NCBI GenBank assembly: GCA_940337035.1
Contig: OW679202.1
Location: 20,599,224 to 20,663,223, forward strand
Direction of reading: 5' to 3'
DNA length: 64,000 nucleotides
Source of the DNA: Agriotes lineatus
Taxonomy: Eukaryota > Arthropoda > Insecta > Coleoptera > Elateridae
Part shown: one piece after another, positions 31,902 through 45,200 of the stretch
Layout: each line of letters begins with the position of its first letter
Position numbering within the stretch: the first letter of the stretch is position 1
Program-made: the position numbers and the translations under genes
Notes under the pieces: model-generated
Database searches by the model: none
What the model saw: the letters and a program-made list of their open reading frames with translations, nothing else
Told to the model about the DNA's origin: nothing

Positions 31902-31909
31902 AAGGGGAG
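31902..31909 (+). promoter_or_regulatory. Polypurine tract of the gypsy element
   Basis: AAGGGGAG lies directly before the TG that opens the LTR. In LTR retrotransposons this is the primer site for plus-strand DNA synthesis, and its exact position supports the LTR boundary. Confidence 0.8.
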
Positions 31910-33813
31910 TGTTAAGCCATTTTGCAGCCGTATGCAATCAAGTAGCGTAGTTAAACCTTCAGCACAGTCTGTCTGTATCTTAAATCGGAGGTCAGCACTT
32001 TCAATTTCATTTAGCAAATATTCACAAATACCAGCTCTGTTCTTTCCCAGTTAAATCCGAACACCCTGTGTATGGGCGTAGCGGTCTCGCTGCAACCATT
32101 TTCAGTTCACCCTTTGTATAACGCGTGCCCATCTAAGGCGAGAGGAACTGGCTTGAACCGGCGAAGACGCCGAGTCGTTATTGGTTGTTGCTCCGCGGGG
32201 GGAAAAGCATAGCGTCACCCGGCTACTTGCAGACGCTAGTTCCGGCAAAACTGCAGACAAGAGAGGTTGTGTGTTGTGCGAGTGGCAGTCATCACTTCAA
32301 GGCGTGGGTGCGATGGGCTTTGCGAGTCCGATTCTGCTTCTGTAGGTAAGGGGTCTTCCCCTTTAACTCGATGCTCGAGGATCTATCCAGCAGGACGTAT
32401 TGGACTTCTTTTTGCCGCCGTCGTTGTACTCGTAGGAGTGCTTTCCATGGCCTCCATATTTGGCGTATCCTAGTCCGTTTGCCCCAAATGCCGTATCGCG
32501 GCTGATTCAACGCCACGGACTGCCGCCTACTACCAACCGATTGCACGCCATTCTCAGGGACCGTCTGCGGATTAAGGTACTTGTAAACGAAACCTTTTAT
32601 ACCTATTAGCTGTTGCTCATGCGAGCGAGGTTGTGTTTGTGCTCATTTTGCGTGGGCGGATTGAGGCCCGCTTTGCTTGCTCATTACGGCTCTGTGTGGT
32701 GATCCGAGGCACGCGATGCCTTACGACGTTACTTTGCGAGCCTGCCAGTAATTGCATGTGCGCGAGCTTTGTGTTGAACCGCCTAAATAGCTAAGGAACT
32801 CTTCGCATACGTTTTGTGATGCGATCTTGCTAGCTTTCAGTTCAGTAAATTAGTGTGCGAGGGCTTTGTGCCTTGCTTATCGGGTGTTAAACTAATTCAG
32901 CGACTGCCTGAGCGACGTAGCATTGGCTGGCATATATTCCAAATCCGCATACCTTTGCGAGGCTATGTTAACCCCTTTTTTCTGGCCGAATACTGCAGTT
33001 ACGCTGCCCCCTTTGCCTAGTGAGTTAAGTCTTCAACTAATTCGTCGCACATCTGTGCGGCGCCGTGTTTTGCCAACAGCTACACTGCTTTGTTATCGTG
33101 AACTAGCGCTTCCTTTTTTTTCGGGGCGCATATTTCTAACTGTTCTTTATTATGTCAAGTGACGAACCCACTGCGACCAGTCACATATTGTGTTGTTTAT
33201 TAGCATTAGCGCGTCCATCAGCTGATGCATAGTTAAGAAGTAACATAAGTTTGGCGACACGATTTGCTGCCCGAATGTAGAAATCGACCAATAGACGCAT
33301 ATCTAATTAAGGGACGTATTATTCTTGTTCGCCTTGTGCATGCTCTGTTTCAGATAGCGCCCTTCAGTGTAAAGATTGGTGTACGACAGGACTTGAGAGA
33401 TCGGAGCGTGCAGGTAGGTTTGGTCGTGGCGCAGCCGCGGCCAAAAGGTCCCAATATTGCAATCCCAGTATTTTCAGTCACGAAATTGTCCGAGCTTACA
33501 GCTCGCGAGTACCCTTATCGACGGAGTATCTTAAATACTTCGCCACCGTTGCCGTCCATGCCCGGTTATTCGGTCACACCTTTACTACAGGCTTGGTGGC
33601 GCCCTTATAATTTTGACGTACCCAGTATATGTCTTAGCACGCTTGCCCAACGACATACCGTTTGAACCACGCCCGACTCCCTGAGCGCTTCAGCCGAGGC
33701 CTTTAGTCTGTTTTAAGGAATCTCAGGGCAAGTGTGCCAGTTTTTCAGGACTGATCCAGTCGTGCGATGCTCACCTTGGGTGGGTGTCGTTAAGTCGTTT
33801 TGATACCGTAACA
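31910..33813 (+). mobile_element. 3' LTR of the gypsy element (copy B)
   Basis: It begins TGTTAAGCC and ends ACCGTAACA, like the solo LTR at 3,673-8,228, and is uninterrupted by LINE-1. The empty LINE-1 site, GAAGTAACATAAGTTTGGCG, is near 33,236-33,255. It is about 1.9 kb, long for an LTR, and is less AT-rich than its surroundings. Confidence 0.85.
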
Positions 33814-34287
33814 AAGTTTTCCTACGCATTTTGAGTGCCTCAAACGATGTGAGCTGGGATCACAAGGGTACCGTTACTATAAAGGGTGAAATTTTACCGG
33901 CGTCTAACATAGTCGATTTAGTTCACGACACTCTGAGGCCTCGAAAAACTATTAATCCACCCGGACGGCTACAGTTTGCTGATTACATCAAAGACCTTAA
34001 CGTTGCTAATGTGCTGCTAGCTAAACCTAAGCAGCAAAAAGTGCCAGCCCCAGCCGACTGGTACTACAGGAAAAACCGATATGGAAACTGATAACTGCAA
34101 GTCCGATTTAGAATATAAATTAAAAACACCAGCTACTCATCCAAGTCCACATCAAAAAGGTGCAGTCAGAAAAACGTCGATTAGGAAGCACTTCCAAAAA
34201 AGGGCCGTTAGCAAAACACTTCTAAGGCAGAGGTCCTCAACATCAAATACGAATGGAATTCTGGATTGGGAGCGCCTTAAACTTTAA
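33814..34287 (+). pseudogene. Polinton-type accessory gene, 3' part (copy B)
   Basis: This is the equivalent of 8,229-8,702, with SASNDVSWDHKGTVTIKGE, NIVDLVHDTLRPRK and the same -1 frameshift before the basic tail (stop at 34,287). The N-terminal part found in unit A is absent because the left side here is gypsy sequence. The shared frameshift predates the duplication. Confidence 0.6.
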
Positions 34288-35760
34288 AATGCCACAATGA
34301 AATTTGTTCTACGATCCCCTGTAAACGAATTTTGATTTTTTTATTACTTGCAGCTTTTTTAATTTGAAATGTTGTACACCTCAAACTACAGTTTTGTAAA
34401 TTGCTAGCGGATTTTTAGAAAATAAGACATTCAGCTGTACATTTATTTTTATATTATTAAGTATTATACGAAATAAGAACAATATATTTGTTTATTACAA
34501 AGTGTTTGTGTTTTTTATTTCTACTCTGCTTTTGTTTTTCACGAATCTGCAATAATTACAAAATCTAAACCTGAAATATTAGTATTTGACGTTATTTTAC
34601 AGATACAAAATGTAAAATTTCAAAAAATCAATCTACGATTTCATAATGGCGTAATATAATTTAAAAATTGTGATTTCTTTTTATTTTGAGCGATGCATTT
34701 TATAAAAAAGTGTAAAACATTTGCAAAATTATGCTTAGAAATAACTCTAAACTGTTTTTACATCATTTTCGTTATTATAAATCGTTTTGTAAAACGAATT
34801 GTAATAATTTTTTAAGTGAGATGATGTGTAATTCCATATTTTTTATTAAATTTTCATTGTGTGTTGAATTAAAATGTCATTTTTTGTATAATTTATGTGA
34901 CATGATGTCGATTTTTTTTAAAATTTATGTGAGATGATGTGTAATTGCGTGATTTTTATTAAATTTTCATCGTGTGTTGAATTAAAATGTTATTTTTTGT
35001 ATAATTTATGTGACATGATGTAGATTTTTGTAAAAATTTATGTGAGAATATGTGTAATTGCGTGATTTTTGTTCAATTTTAAGTTAATTTTCGTAATAAA
35101 AATGAACAATGAGCCTACGTAACTGAAATTTTGGTTATCGAAATGCTTGTGGCAGAAGATTTTTCAATGAAATTACGTGTTTTTATTCAATTTTATGTTA
35201 ATTTGGGGGTCAGCATACATTTTTGAGCGATGCAATTTATAAAAAGTGTAAAACATTTGCAAAATTATGCTTAGAATTAACTCTAAAACTGGGTTTACAT
35301 CATTTTCGTTATTATAAATCGTTTTGTAAAACGAATTGTGATAATCTTTTAAGTGAAATGATGTGGGATGGTGTATTTTTTATCTCTTATTGAATAAAAA
35401 TGTCGTTTTTGTATAATTTCAAGTGACATGATGTCAGTTTTTGTAAAATTTTAGGTGAAATGATGGTGTCAGAACATTTTTTCAAGGAAATTGCGAATTT
35501 TTATTCAAAATTATGTTAACTTGTGGTCAACATACATATATTTCCATCAAAAGTACAAGAATTTTTAAATTTTGTTTATTGAAATGATGGAGGCAGAAGA
35601 TTTTTTCAATGAAATTGCGTGTTTTTATTCAAAATTATGTTAATTTGTGGTCAACATACATATATTTCCATCAAAAGTACAAGAATTTTTGAAGTTTTTA
35701 TCGAAATGATGGGGCAGAAGATTTTTCAATAAAATTGCGTGTTTTATTCAAATTTATGTT
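34288..35760. repeat. AT-rich tandem-repeat tract (copy B)
   Basis: The counterpart of 8,703-10,167, with the same nested periods and scattered substitutions. No gene is seen. Confidence 0.7.
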
Positions 35761-37267
35761 AATTTGGGATCAACATACATATATTTTTATCAAAAGTACA
35801 AGAACTTTTGTAATAAAAATGCGAAATTGTAACATTATATCGATCAATCTACCGTGAATCTAAAATTTTTAAATAGTTTAGATAATATTTATGATAAAAC
35901 GTTGTAATAAAAATGCACAACGAGCCCACTTAACTGAAATTTTGCTTTTCGAAATTATTGTATCAGAATATTTTTCAATGAAATTGCTGTTTTTATTCAA
36001 AGCTTACTAAAATTGCAACAAGTTAGAGTAATGTACTTTTGAAAATTATTATTAAATTGTCATTTCGATGCCGACCCTCGCCAAAACCTAGTGATTTATT
36101 TTAAATTTGACTGGTGCGTTTTATAAAAGGTGTGCTTCAAAGTAACTAAGACGCTTTACTTATAAAATAAAAACCAAACATGACAATCTCGTGACAACTA
36201 GGGTTCAATCCCGACTTGGGGTCGGCGCAAAAAGCTTTTTTTTAAATTAAATAAATGCCAGCGAGAGAGAACAGCTGTGATGAGTGAGACGAAAGACTTC
36301 GGCGTGACGTAATCAAATCCAAAAATGGCACAGCGTAATTATAAAACTCAAGTACGAAATAAAATAATGTCTATTTATTTTAAAAGCGACAAAAATCATA
36401 TGAACCAAATCGTTATAAAATCGCAAAACGCGTATGCATATATTTTTTAAAACACGTCTAATATATATTTTTAAATACTTGGAAGGAATGACGAAATACC
36501 TTCAATCATATTAAAACTACAGACATTTTAAACGAGTGCAAGAGATAAAGTTACAGCAGTCAATAAGCACGAATGAGATAGAACGACGACGACGAGAGAG
36601 CCAAAACCCAATGAGTACAAGAGAGATAGACAGATTCATCAATTTGAAATTCAAAACGAGTGCTAAATTGAAGGAAAGAATGACGAAATACCTTCAATCA
36701 TATTAAAATTGCAGACATTTTGAACGAGTGCAAGAGATAAAGTTACAGCAGTCAGTAAGAGCGAGTGAGATAGGACGACATGTGACGTAACTAAAGTTCA
36801 CAGAGGATGACAAATAGAAAGTCGGCCCTCGGGGCTATAACGTCTTTTGTAATCACGCCTAGCAACATAAATTTGAGTATATTCTAGCATTTCAAATATG
36901 AAAAATGGATAATAACCGCGGTTTTTATAAATAATTTAATAAAATTATACGACACTTTTTCATACTTAGTATTTCAGGAATATATTAAACTCAAATTTGT
37001 AACTCGTTTTATATTTTTACGATCTGACTTTACCTCTTATCGCCGACAGGCAACGACCTGTTTGGCCAATTGATAAAAATAAAAGTAATTAATTCTGGCA
37101 AAACCACTTATGAAATCAGTTTTTTAAAATTCGTCTCAGCCTTTTAATAATCCACACGATGTAAATCCATTGTTATAATTTAAAATTTCAAGAAATATTT
37201 AGTTTAAAATATGGAAGCGTGACGTCAGAGCAGTGGAGTGGTACACGGCTCAAAACTTAAAAACAAA
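35761..37267. repeat. Composite repeat with partial B box (copy B)
   Basis: The counterpart of 14,183-15,690. It runs straight on from the AT-rich tract and so marks the LINE-2 empty site (TTTATGTTAATTTGGGATC near 35,755). No gene is seen. Confidence 0.6.
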
Positions 37268-37353
37268 GTCGCCTCGATGGCCTAGCGTTGAACACGGATG
37301 TAAGCCAGATATAAAGCACGAACGTAGGGGGTTCAAATCCCTCTTGGGCCGAC
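37268..37353 (+). repeat. tRNA-like head of a SINE-like repeat (copy B)
   Basis: It has the same GTCG...CGAC ends and B box GGTTCAAATCCC as at 15,691. The A-box region differs at a few positions (GGCCTAGCGTTGAACACGG). Confidence 0.55.
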
Positions 37354-39022
37354 GCAAAAAGCTTTTTTAAATTAAATAAATGCGAGCGAGAGAAGTGCGC
37401 GCAGAAAACCAAGATGGCCGGGAAGTTTAAATTCAAAAATGGAAATTAGATTTCAAATTCAAATATTTGCACGAAAATTTAAATTAAAAGGTCAGCCGCA
37501 AGAAGTGCGCACGCAGAAAACAAAGATGGACGACACCCGGAAAGTTTAAATTCAAAAAATGGCTTAGAAAAACATCTGAAAAATTTCAAATTCAAATATT
37601 CGAGCGAAAAGTGAAAATGGCCGCCGCGTAATTCCAGAAGCAAATTAAAAATGGCCGCCGCGTAATTTAATCAGTAGCACATATCAAAATTAAATATCAA
37701 ACTTCATATGTGATTAATTAGATCAAAACGCGAAAATTAATTAGATCAATCCGCAAAAATTAATTAGATCAATCCGCGGTTTAATTCGCGGAATTAGATC
37801 AAATCGCGGATTTAATTCGCGGTTTAATTTGATCAATTAATTAAAAGTGGAGAGAATAGGTGGCCTCCTTCTACTACTTGGTTTTATCTTTTGTTTGGAG
37901 AACTCAAGTTGAGTATTTAAAGCATTATTTTAACGGCTGTTGTTTGTTATCCGTTGAAATAACGCATCCTAAGGTGCTTAAATTGTTTTTCTTATGTTCA
38001 AACACGCATATTTCAAAAAAGATTGAATTTAGAGGTATGAAGTTCGATATCAAAAGAAAGCTCATTAAAAGGGCTTTTCAAAAATACAAAAATATACAGG
38101 GCATTCCATTTGAAAAAAATCTAAACTATTAAACTTGCAAATGTTAATACCCAGATCCACAATTTTACACTTGAAAGGTAGTTCACGAAAATAATAATTT
38201 TTTGGTAACGTTTTCATTCACTCAATTGTTTTCTGTTGCTTACAGCAGCCGCCTGAAGTTCATTTTTTTTCATAAAATCGTTAATATCTCCAAAACAGTT
38301 GACGTTAGACCCATACAACTTCATTTAAAAATGATGAGTATTTTAATGCAAAACTCTTAAGCTGCCCAAATACAGTGAACTTATTTTAATGCGCAATGTG
38401 ATATTCCCGTTTCCACGAGGACTTGATTGTTACTATTGGTTTCTAAGGGTACGCCATGCCATGTGTAAATGCGTTTATTTTAAAATGCAATATATGAACC
38501 GTCATTTTATTGAAAAAGACTCAGAAAGAATAACAGAGCATGTAATAACCCACGTACTTGCTGTAAACTGAAGTCTTTATACCATTTGATCAACAGAATT
38601 CCTTCCTCCGTAGAATATATTATGTTTTAAAATAAACGCATTTACACATTGCGCGTTATAATAAACTCTCTGTATAGGGCATTCCGTTAAAAAAAAGTAA
38701 GTTTGATTCGCTACGCTTTTTTTAGCTACCCTATATAATCAAAATTATAAGAGTAATGTGCACTACCTTCGTACCTACAACTTTTATATATATAATATTC
38801 GTGTAACTCTCATAGTTTTAGAAATATCTTCCACCCCCACATCGTTGCCGGACCCTGTATATCGTGTGCCAAATTTGGTTACGATATTTCCATGTGTTGG
38901 AGTAAAAAAAAATTGTTTTCTGAATATTTTAACGACCTGTATGTAGATACTTTTTTATTTAGATTGAGATAAAGGATTATCTGTCAAATAGGGGACCATT
39001 ATTTACGAAACGTCCTTACAAT
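37354..39022. repeat. AATGGCCGCC words, palindromic block and flank (copy B)
   Basis: The counterpart of 15,777-17,055 plus 20,230-20,632 without LINE-3; the empty site ATTATGTTTTAAAATAAACG is near 38,618. The palindromic GATCAATCCGCGG block is at about 37,716-37,848. The 90-codon frame at 37,860 is not supported as a gene. Confidence 0.6.
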
Positions 39023-39877
39023 GGGTGTCGCAATAAGAACGCAATTTTTAATTTTAAAATAAAAAGCAATTTTTTAAGAGATTGCTGATATTTTTATTGA
39101 ATTTTAAAGTAGACATATTCCGATTAATTATGGAATAAAATATCCTTCAAATGGCTCTCCCGACTCTGGACGCAGACCCTTGTTCTTTTGATGAAATTGT
39201 ATATAACGTTTTCTTAGAGTTGTGGCTCTATCTCATTAATTACGCGTTGCATATCGGCATTGAGCTCAGAAATTATTCGAGGCTTATTCGCATAGACCTG
39301 CAATTTCAAAAAAGAAGTCGCACAGCGTCAAATCGCACGATTTCGGTGGCCAACTCCGTTAGCGTTTCAAAAGACAATGTGGTTCAAAAATCGTTTTCCT
39401 AACAAATCAATTGTTTTACGCGAAGTGTGACAGATAGCGCCGTCCTGCTGAAACCACATGTCTTCCAGGTCCGTACTTTCGACTGGGGGCCACTTAAACT
39501 CCGTATCGCGTGTAGTGACGTTCGCGGATTTTCAGCGACACTCACATTCACAGTTGCAATGTTTTCTAGAGACCGTCCGGAACGACAACGCACAGGAGTT
39601 TTACTGTTCATAATTGACCCAATTTTCTTCAATTTCTTAATCAATCTTTGACTAGTTGGCAGATTTCATGACTGAAAATTCCAACTTTGCGAACGGTTTC
39701 AGCGTAACGTTTTCCTTTCTTGTAATGGGTTTTTACGATTATGAGTAGTTGTGTAGCGCTCCATAACTAAAAATCGGAACGTCATAGTAGGTGACAGACG
39801 TCAATCTTTTAGGGTTGCAACTTTTACGGAAAACAAATGGTGTGAAATTTAAAAAGTGCAGTTTAATTGGGACACCC
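39023..39877 (-). mobile_element. Deleted mariner/Tc1-like DNA transposon (copy B)
   Basis: It has the same 855-bp length, terminal repeats and transposase fragments (minus strand: LIKKLKKIGSIMNSK and DMWFQQDGATCHTAR) as 20,633-21,487. The internal deletion is shared. Confidence 0.72.
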
Positions 39878-40380
39878 GTTATATACAAGGTCGTTCCTTA
39901 AGTCGACCGTGTGGCTTGTGTAGGTAGGTTGAAACATAAAACCAAACTTTAAAAATCCGGTGTGATACACTCACACAACTTTCTTTTACAGTAATCTTAT
40001 AATTAGTCAAAAATTTCATTTTTAATTTTTAAGCATTTGTCAAAAATTTTCAAAAATTACAAATTCTATAAAAACGGTACAAAATAGAGCGTTAGTTGAA
40101 GAGACAAATTTTCTCTAAAATTTTAAGCTGAATTCAAAAATGTAATAATATACCGGGTGTTCTATTTAAAATAGGAGTTAATATAAAAAATAGAAGAAAA
40201 ACAAGAGAAGCCCACTTTAGAAGCATTCAACTGGAAAATCACCTAGCTCACATGAATATACGTTAAACATGTAATAAAAATGTAAAGTTTGAAAAAAATC
40301 GTTGGAGCCGTTTTTGAAAAAATCGAAAAAGACTGAAAAATCACAAGAGTAAACACATACTTCAGGTTATGCGATTCTCT

Positions 40381-42257
40381 TCAATCGCTTGCTGTCGCAT
40401 CTAGATAGTACACAAAACTTATATATGAAGTTTCAACGTCATACCTCTTTTCGGTTTTGAGATATTCTGTTCACAGACAGACACACACAAAAAGACAGAC
40501 ACACAGACCAATGAACAAAAACCAAAAATACTTAACACTATCGCACAAATACGTATTATTACGCAGTGATTTTTTTGAAAATAAGAAAAACATTAAATTT
40601 TATAGTGATTGGTCGTGACGAGGATTTAGAATGATCTTAAACGATGAAATTCAGATTTTTAAAAATTTTAATTTAAAAATGAAATAAATATGTATACGTT
40701 TTTACATGTAGCTAACATCCAACATATACTGTAAATAAGAATTTAAATCCAAAGCGTATCTATTTATGTACGGCGCAGAAGATTTTTTGTTAGTTTTCAA
40801 TAAATTGTTCACGATTTATTAAAATATACCATAATATTGATTACTCAGAGTTTTAGACGAGACAAAAAACTTGATCAAATAAGAATAGTACCTTTATGTA
40901 CATAAATGTTGTGAGTGCAGAATATTATAATGAAATAAAAGAAAATCTTCTTGAACTTGTAAGATCAGCAAGAAGTAAACAAAGAAAAAAATGAATAACA
41001 ATAACGATATAAAAAACCAAAAATTCGAATGTAGTATAACCTGCATTTCTTTTATAAATGTCATTTAATTGACTTTTACCTTCAATGTCAATTGATAGTT
41101 TATTGGGTTTTAGCATCACGTCGAGTAAGCTTAATTTGTCGTTGTAAACGTTTCAACTAGCATTATTGGGTCTTCATAAGTAATTATTCTTTAACTACAA
41201 CGTGGCAATAGGGCTAAAAATAGTATACGAGTATTAATTCTCAAAATAGCATAAATATTTAATTTATAACGCCATTGATTTATGTGAATGAATTATTCTA
41301 TATGTTGTTTTCAGATTGTATGCATTTTAAATTTTTATGATATGTAGAACAAAGACTATTAAACTATTATGACCATTATAAAACATTATGCAATTTTCAG
41401 TAGAAATATACCAAATGATTGAAAATTTTCTAATTTCTTGAAGGCATGCAGGAATGCTTTTGTTAAAAAAAGTAGCTGAGGAACACGTTTTGCAAATATT
41501 TCCATAGGAATTTTTTTATGCACGCGTTATATTTTGATAGAGAATATCACGAATGAAAAAAGCACAGTAAAAAAACATTTTTGTTAAAAATAATAATAAA
41601 ACTAATATCTAAGTACTAACATTTTAGGATTTTTTGTCAAAACTACAGTTAATTGACATTTAAGTTTGTTTAGGGGTCGCTTTTGGTTGCCCATAGCAAC
41701 AATCATTATTGGCCTACTGACTTTGTTGTTTGTTCACAGCTTTGTTGTCTCTAAATGCTTTGATGGCAGTGACATAACTGGAAATTTCCCGGTAAATTTC
41801 AATACATTTCCGATTATTAATAATCGCCGTTGCTATGGAAAATTTTTAATCAAATATACATAAGCAATATTCTCAGTTATAACTTCCCGTTGCCCTATAT
41901 TTACGGTTGAATGTGTTTGCATTCTGTTTTCTTACCGAACTTTTCGTAATGAGGTACGCTGTCAGATTAACTTGTCATTATAGGCTTAACGATCTCCACT
42001 GGTCAAATCTACAACAGGCCATTGCCTATATTTAGGCGTTTTCAAAAATCCCTAGATGTGGCGAACGACGATTTTAAAGTTACTAAATACTAGCCTTAAA
42101 GTAATTAACACCACATCTGATATAAAGTGAACTTAACCAGGTATCTCTATAAATGTCACAACGTGGCCGTATAATGTCTGTACCTACTTTTTTTGTTAAT
42201 TTACATTTTTGTTAGACTATCTATCTTTATCTGCTTATTTTGATATAGGTACAATTG
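40381..42257. other. AT-rich, no gene seen
   Basis: A purine/pyrimidine-rich stretch with GACAGACACACACAAAAAGACAGACACACAGACC-like dinucleotide and tetranucleotide repetition lies at 40,473-40,510. CCATAGCAA and TTGCTATGG form a short inverted pair at about 41,690 and 41,831. Frames such as 40,925-41,119 and 41,666-41,863 are unconvincing. Confidence 0.4.
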
Positions 42258-45200
42258 TTATGTTGCAGGAGTGTGTGAAGGCTGCACATGTAAATGTACG
42301 TTCTCTGAACCCTAAATTGAACTAAGTAAAAGAATTACTGCTCAGTTTTAAATTTGATATTTTGGCGCTTACCGAAACATGGTTAACAAATGACATTAGT
42401 TCGGAATCGTTGTTTATAGATGATTACAATTTAATACGCAGGGATCGAAATACAAGAGGCGGCGGGGTTGCTTTCTATGTAAGACAATCCCTGAATGCTT
42501 CTGTTATTATTACAAATAGTAATATTGAACAACTTTGGATATCTGTGTCTATCAATTCGAAAAAGCTTATCTTTGGAACCATTTACAAACCTCCACATAT
42601 CAACTATAAATTGTTTGTAGACGAATTGGAGGAATCGCTTATGTTATGTACACCTGTTTCACAGGACATTATTTGCTTTGGTGATTGTAATATCGACTTT
42701 TTTACACCCGAACATCCTGCTACAGATTATTTAAATAGCATGCTAGAATCATTTAACTTTCATCAAGTTATAACGGAACCTACTAGAGTTGGTTTAAATC
42801 AAATGTCTTTGTTGGATGTGATTATTACATCGTCTTTGGCGTTAATTATGGAGTCGGGTGTGAAAAACGTAGAATTATCAGATCACGAACTTGTGTACTG
42901 CCACATTAATATGAAAATTCTTAAGTATGCCCCTGTGGCTCATGTATTTAGAAGTTTTAAGCATTTTAATTTGAGTAAATTTAACGCAGACTTAGAAATG
43001 TTACCATTGCATAAGATATATTACATATATGATGTTAACGATAAGGTTGAATTTCTTAACAATCAATTAATTAATCTTTTTAACGAGCATGCTCCATGGC
43101 AATCCATTACCTTTAAAAATAAACCTGCCCCATGGCTGACAGATAACATTAAATTGTTAATGAAATTAAGAGATCGAGCGAAAAGTAAGTATATCAAACA
43201 ACGAAATGAGAGTGCTTGGGATTATTACAAGCTGCTCCGTAATTATACAAACTTAGCAATTAAAAATGAAAAACAAGCTTACTTTCAATTTAAGGCTACT
43301 CATAGCAGCAGTAAAGAAATGTGGAATGAACTAAAAAGGTTGAATGTGGGTAGCTCAAATTCTAATAAAAATAAAAACAATACTGATATCCCGAATGTAA
43401 ATGAAATTAATAAGTATTTTATAAATAGTATACCTAACTTGCCAGTTGATGAAGATTTATATAATTGTTACTCAAATAATGTATTAGTAGAAGCATTTTT
43501 GGAATTTGAACCTGTGGCCACTGAGGAAATTATAAAAATAATTAATTCATTAAAAAGCAATTCAGTAGGACCAGATGGATTAAATGCTAAAATGTTAAAG
43601 CTGTGTTGCCCTCACATTAGTCAATACCTGGCTCACATTATTAATACTTGCATTACGCATGTGGCGACGTGCCATATTTAAATTTCGCGCCACCTTCACC
43701 ACAGGAAGTGGTAACACCCAGTGTGAGGGCGCAACCAGATTCTTCCCTGTCTGAAAAGTGGGAACCGGAACTGACCAGTGCTCGGACAGCATCAACCGTG
43801 ACAACGCGAACTGTACATGTAATCTCCTAATGTTGTTTCATTGTAGTAGTTAAAAGCATTAAACTTGTTATACATTTGAGGACTTTTATTATAGCAATAA
43901 TAAATACCACACGCAAAATGCATATCCTAATTTATGGAAATCTGCATTTGTAGTTCCCTTGCCTAAAGTTGAACGTGCTGTTGAACTAAAAGGTTTCAGA
44001 CCAATTAGCATTCTGCCCACAATGTCTAAAATTTTCGAAAAAATAATTAATACGCAATTACGTAACCACTTACAAAAATATAAATTATTACCTGAATGTC
44101 AGTCAGGATTTCGACCAGCGCATAGTTGTACAACAGCTTTACTGCATGTAACTGATCATGTACTCAAGTCATATGATAATGGTAATTATACAATGTTGAC
44201 ATTGTTAGACTTCAGTAAAGCATTCGACACCTTAAGTCATAAATTACTGCTGGCAATACTACATTATGTTGGTCTGGGTAGTGCTGCAATTAATTTAATA
44301 CAAAATTATCTACATAATAGTAGTCAAAGTGTGAAAGTTGATAATATGATATCCCACCCTTTAGCTGTTGCGAGAGGTGTGCCCCAGGGATCCATATTGG
44401 GACCCTTGTTGTTTACTATATACACTAGTAACTTTCATACACATGTAAAATATTGTAACGTTCATATGTATGCGGACGACACGCAACTTTAATGTTCTTT
44501 TTGCAAGAAAGATGTTGATAAAGCAACACACAATATAAATCGAGACCTGGCTAGCATTTCACGTCTCTCACAGCAGCATGCTCTTATCTTGAACCCCACA
44601 AAGTCCTGTGTACTTCTGCTAGGTAAAAATGTTGATAGTGAGGAAGTTATAATGTCTAATATAAAAATAGATAATGCTGATATACCTCTTGTGGAAAAAG
44701 CAAAGAACTTGGGATTGGTTATTGATAAATCATTTAGATTTAAAGACCATATATGCAAAAGTATACAAAAAGCTTACTGTAATTTAAAACTTCTGTATCC
44801 TCATAGGCTATATTTAAGTGTAAAAGTTAAGACTATGCTGTGTGATACGCTTGTATTGTCTCATTTTGCATACTGTGCTCCTGTATATGGACCTTGCCTG
44901 GATCATGAAACTGCGTTACGTATACAGCGGGTGCAAAATACTTGCTTACGTTTCATTTATGGCATCTCTAAGTTTGCTCATATATCACATATTGAAAGAT
45001 ACAGTTTGGCTCAACATGAGCAACAGGCGGTATCTACAATCCTCAATATTATTTCATAAAATTATAACTGACAAAAAATCGCCTTACCTATACAATAAAA
45101 TAACATTTAGGACGGATGTGCATAACATAAACCTACGTTTCAGAGGTTTGTTAACAATTCCACAACACAAAACAGTATTGTATCAGCGGTCCTTTAGCTA

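Larger units (their letters stand above)
30613..33813 (+). mobile_element. 3' end of a Ty3/gypsy retrotransposon (copy B)
   Basis: The 5' part is missing. What remains is the last ~49 codons of pol, a 1.14 kb region between pol and LTR, a polypurine tract and a complete LTR of 1,904 bp. The right flank carries AAGT (33,814-33,817) and the continuation of the same accessory gene as in unit A, so both units descend from one insertion. The left junction, at the dispersed repeat 30,326-30,612, is a truncation. Confidence 0.85.
31910..40380 (+). repeat. Segmental duplication unit B
   Basis: This unit is collinear and direct with 3,673-21,990 and lacks the three LINE insertions of that unit. Its left boundary runs into gypsy internal sequence, and the right boundary fades inside a dispersed repeat near 40,380. 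Confidence 0.93.
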
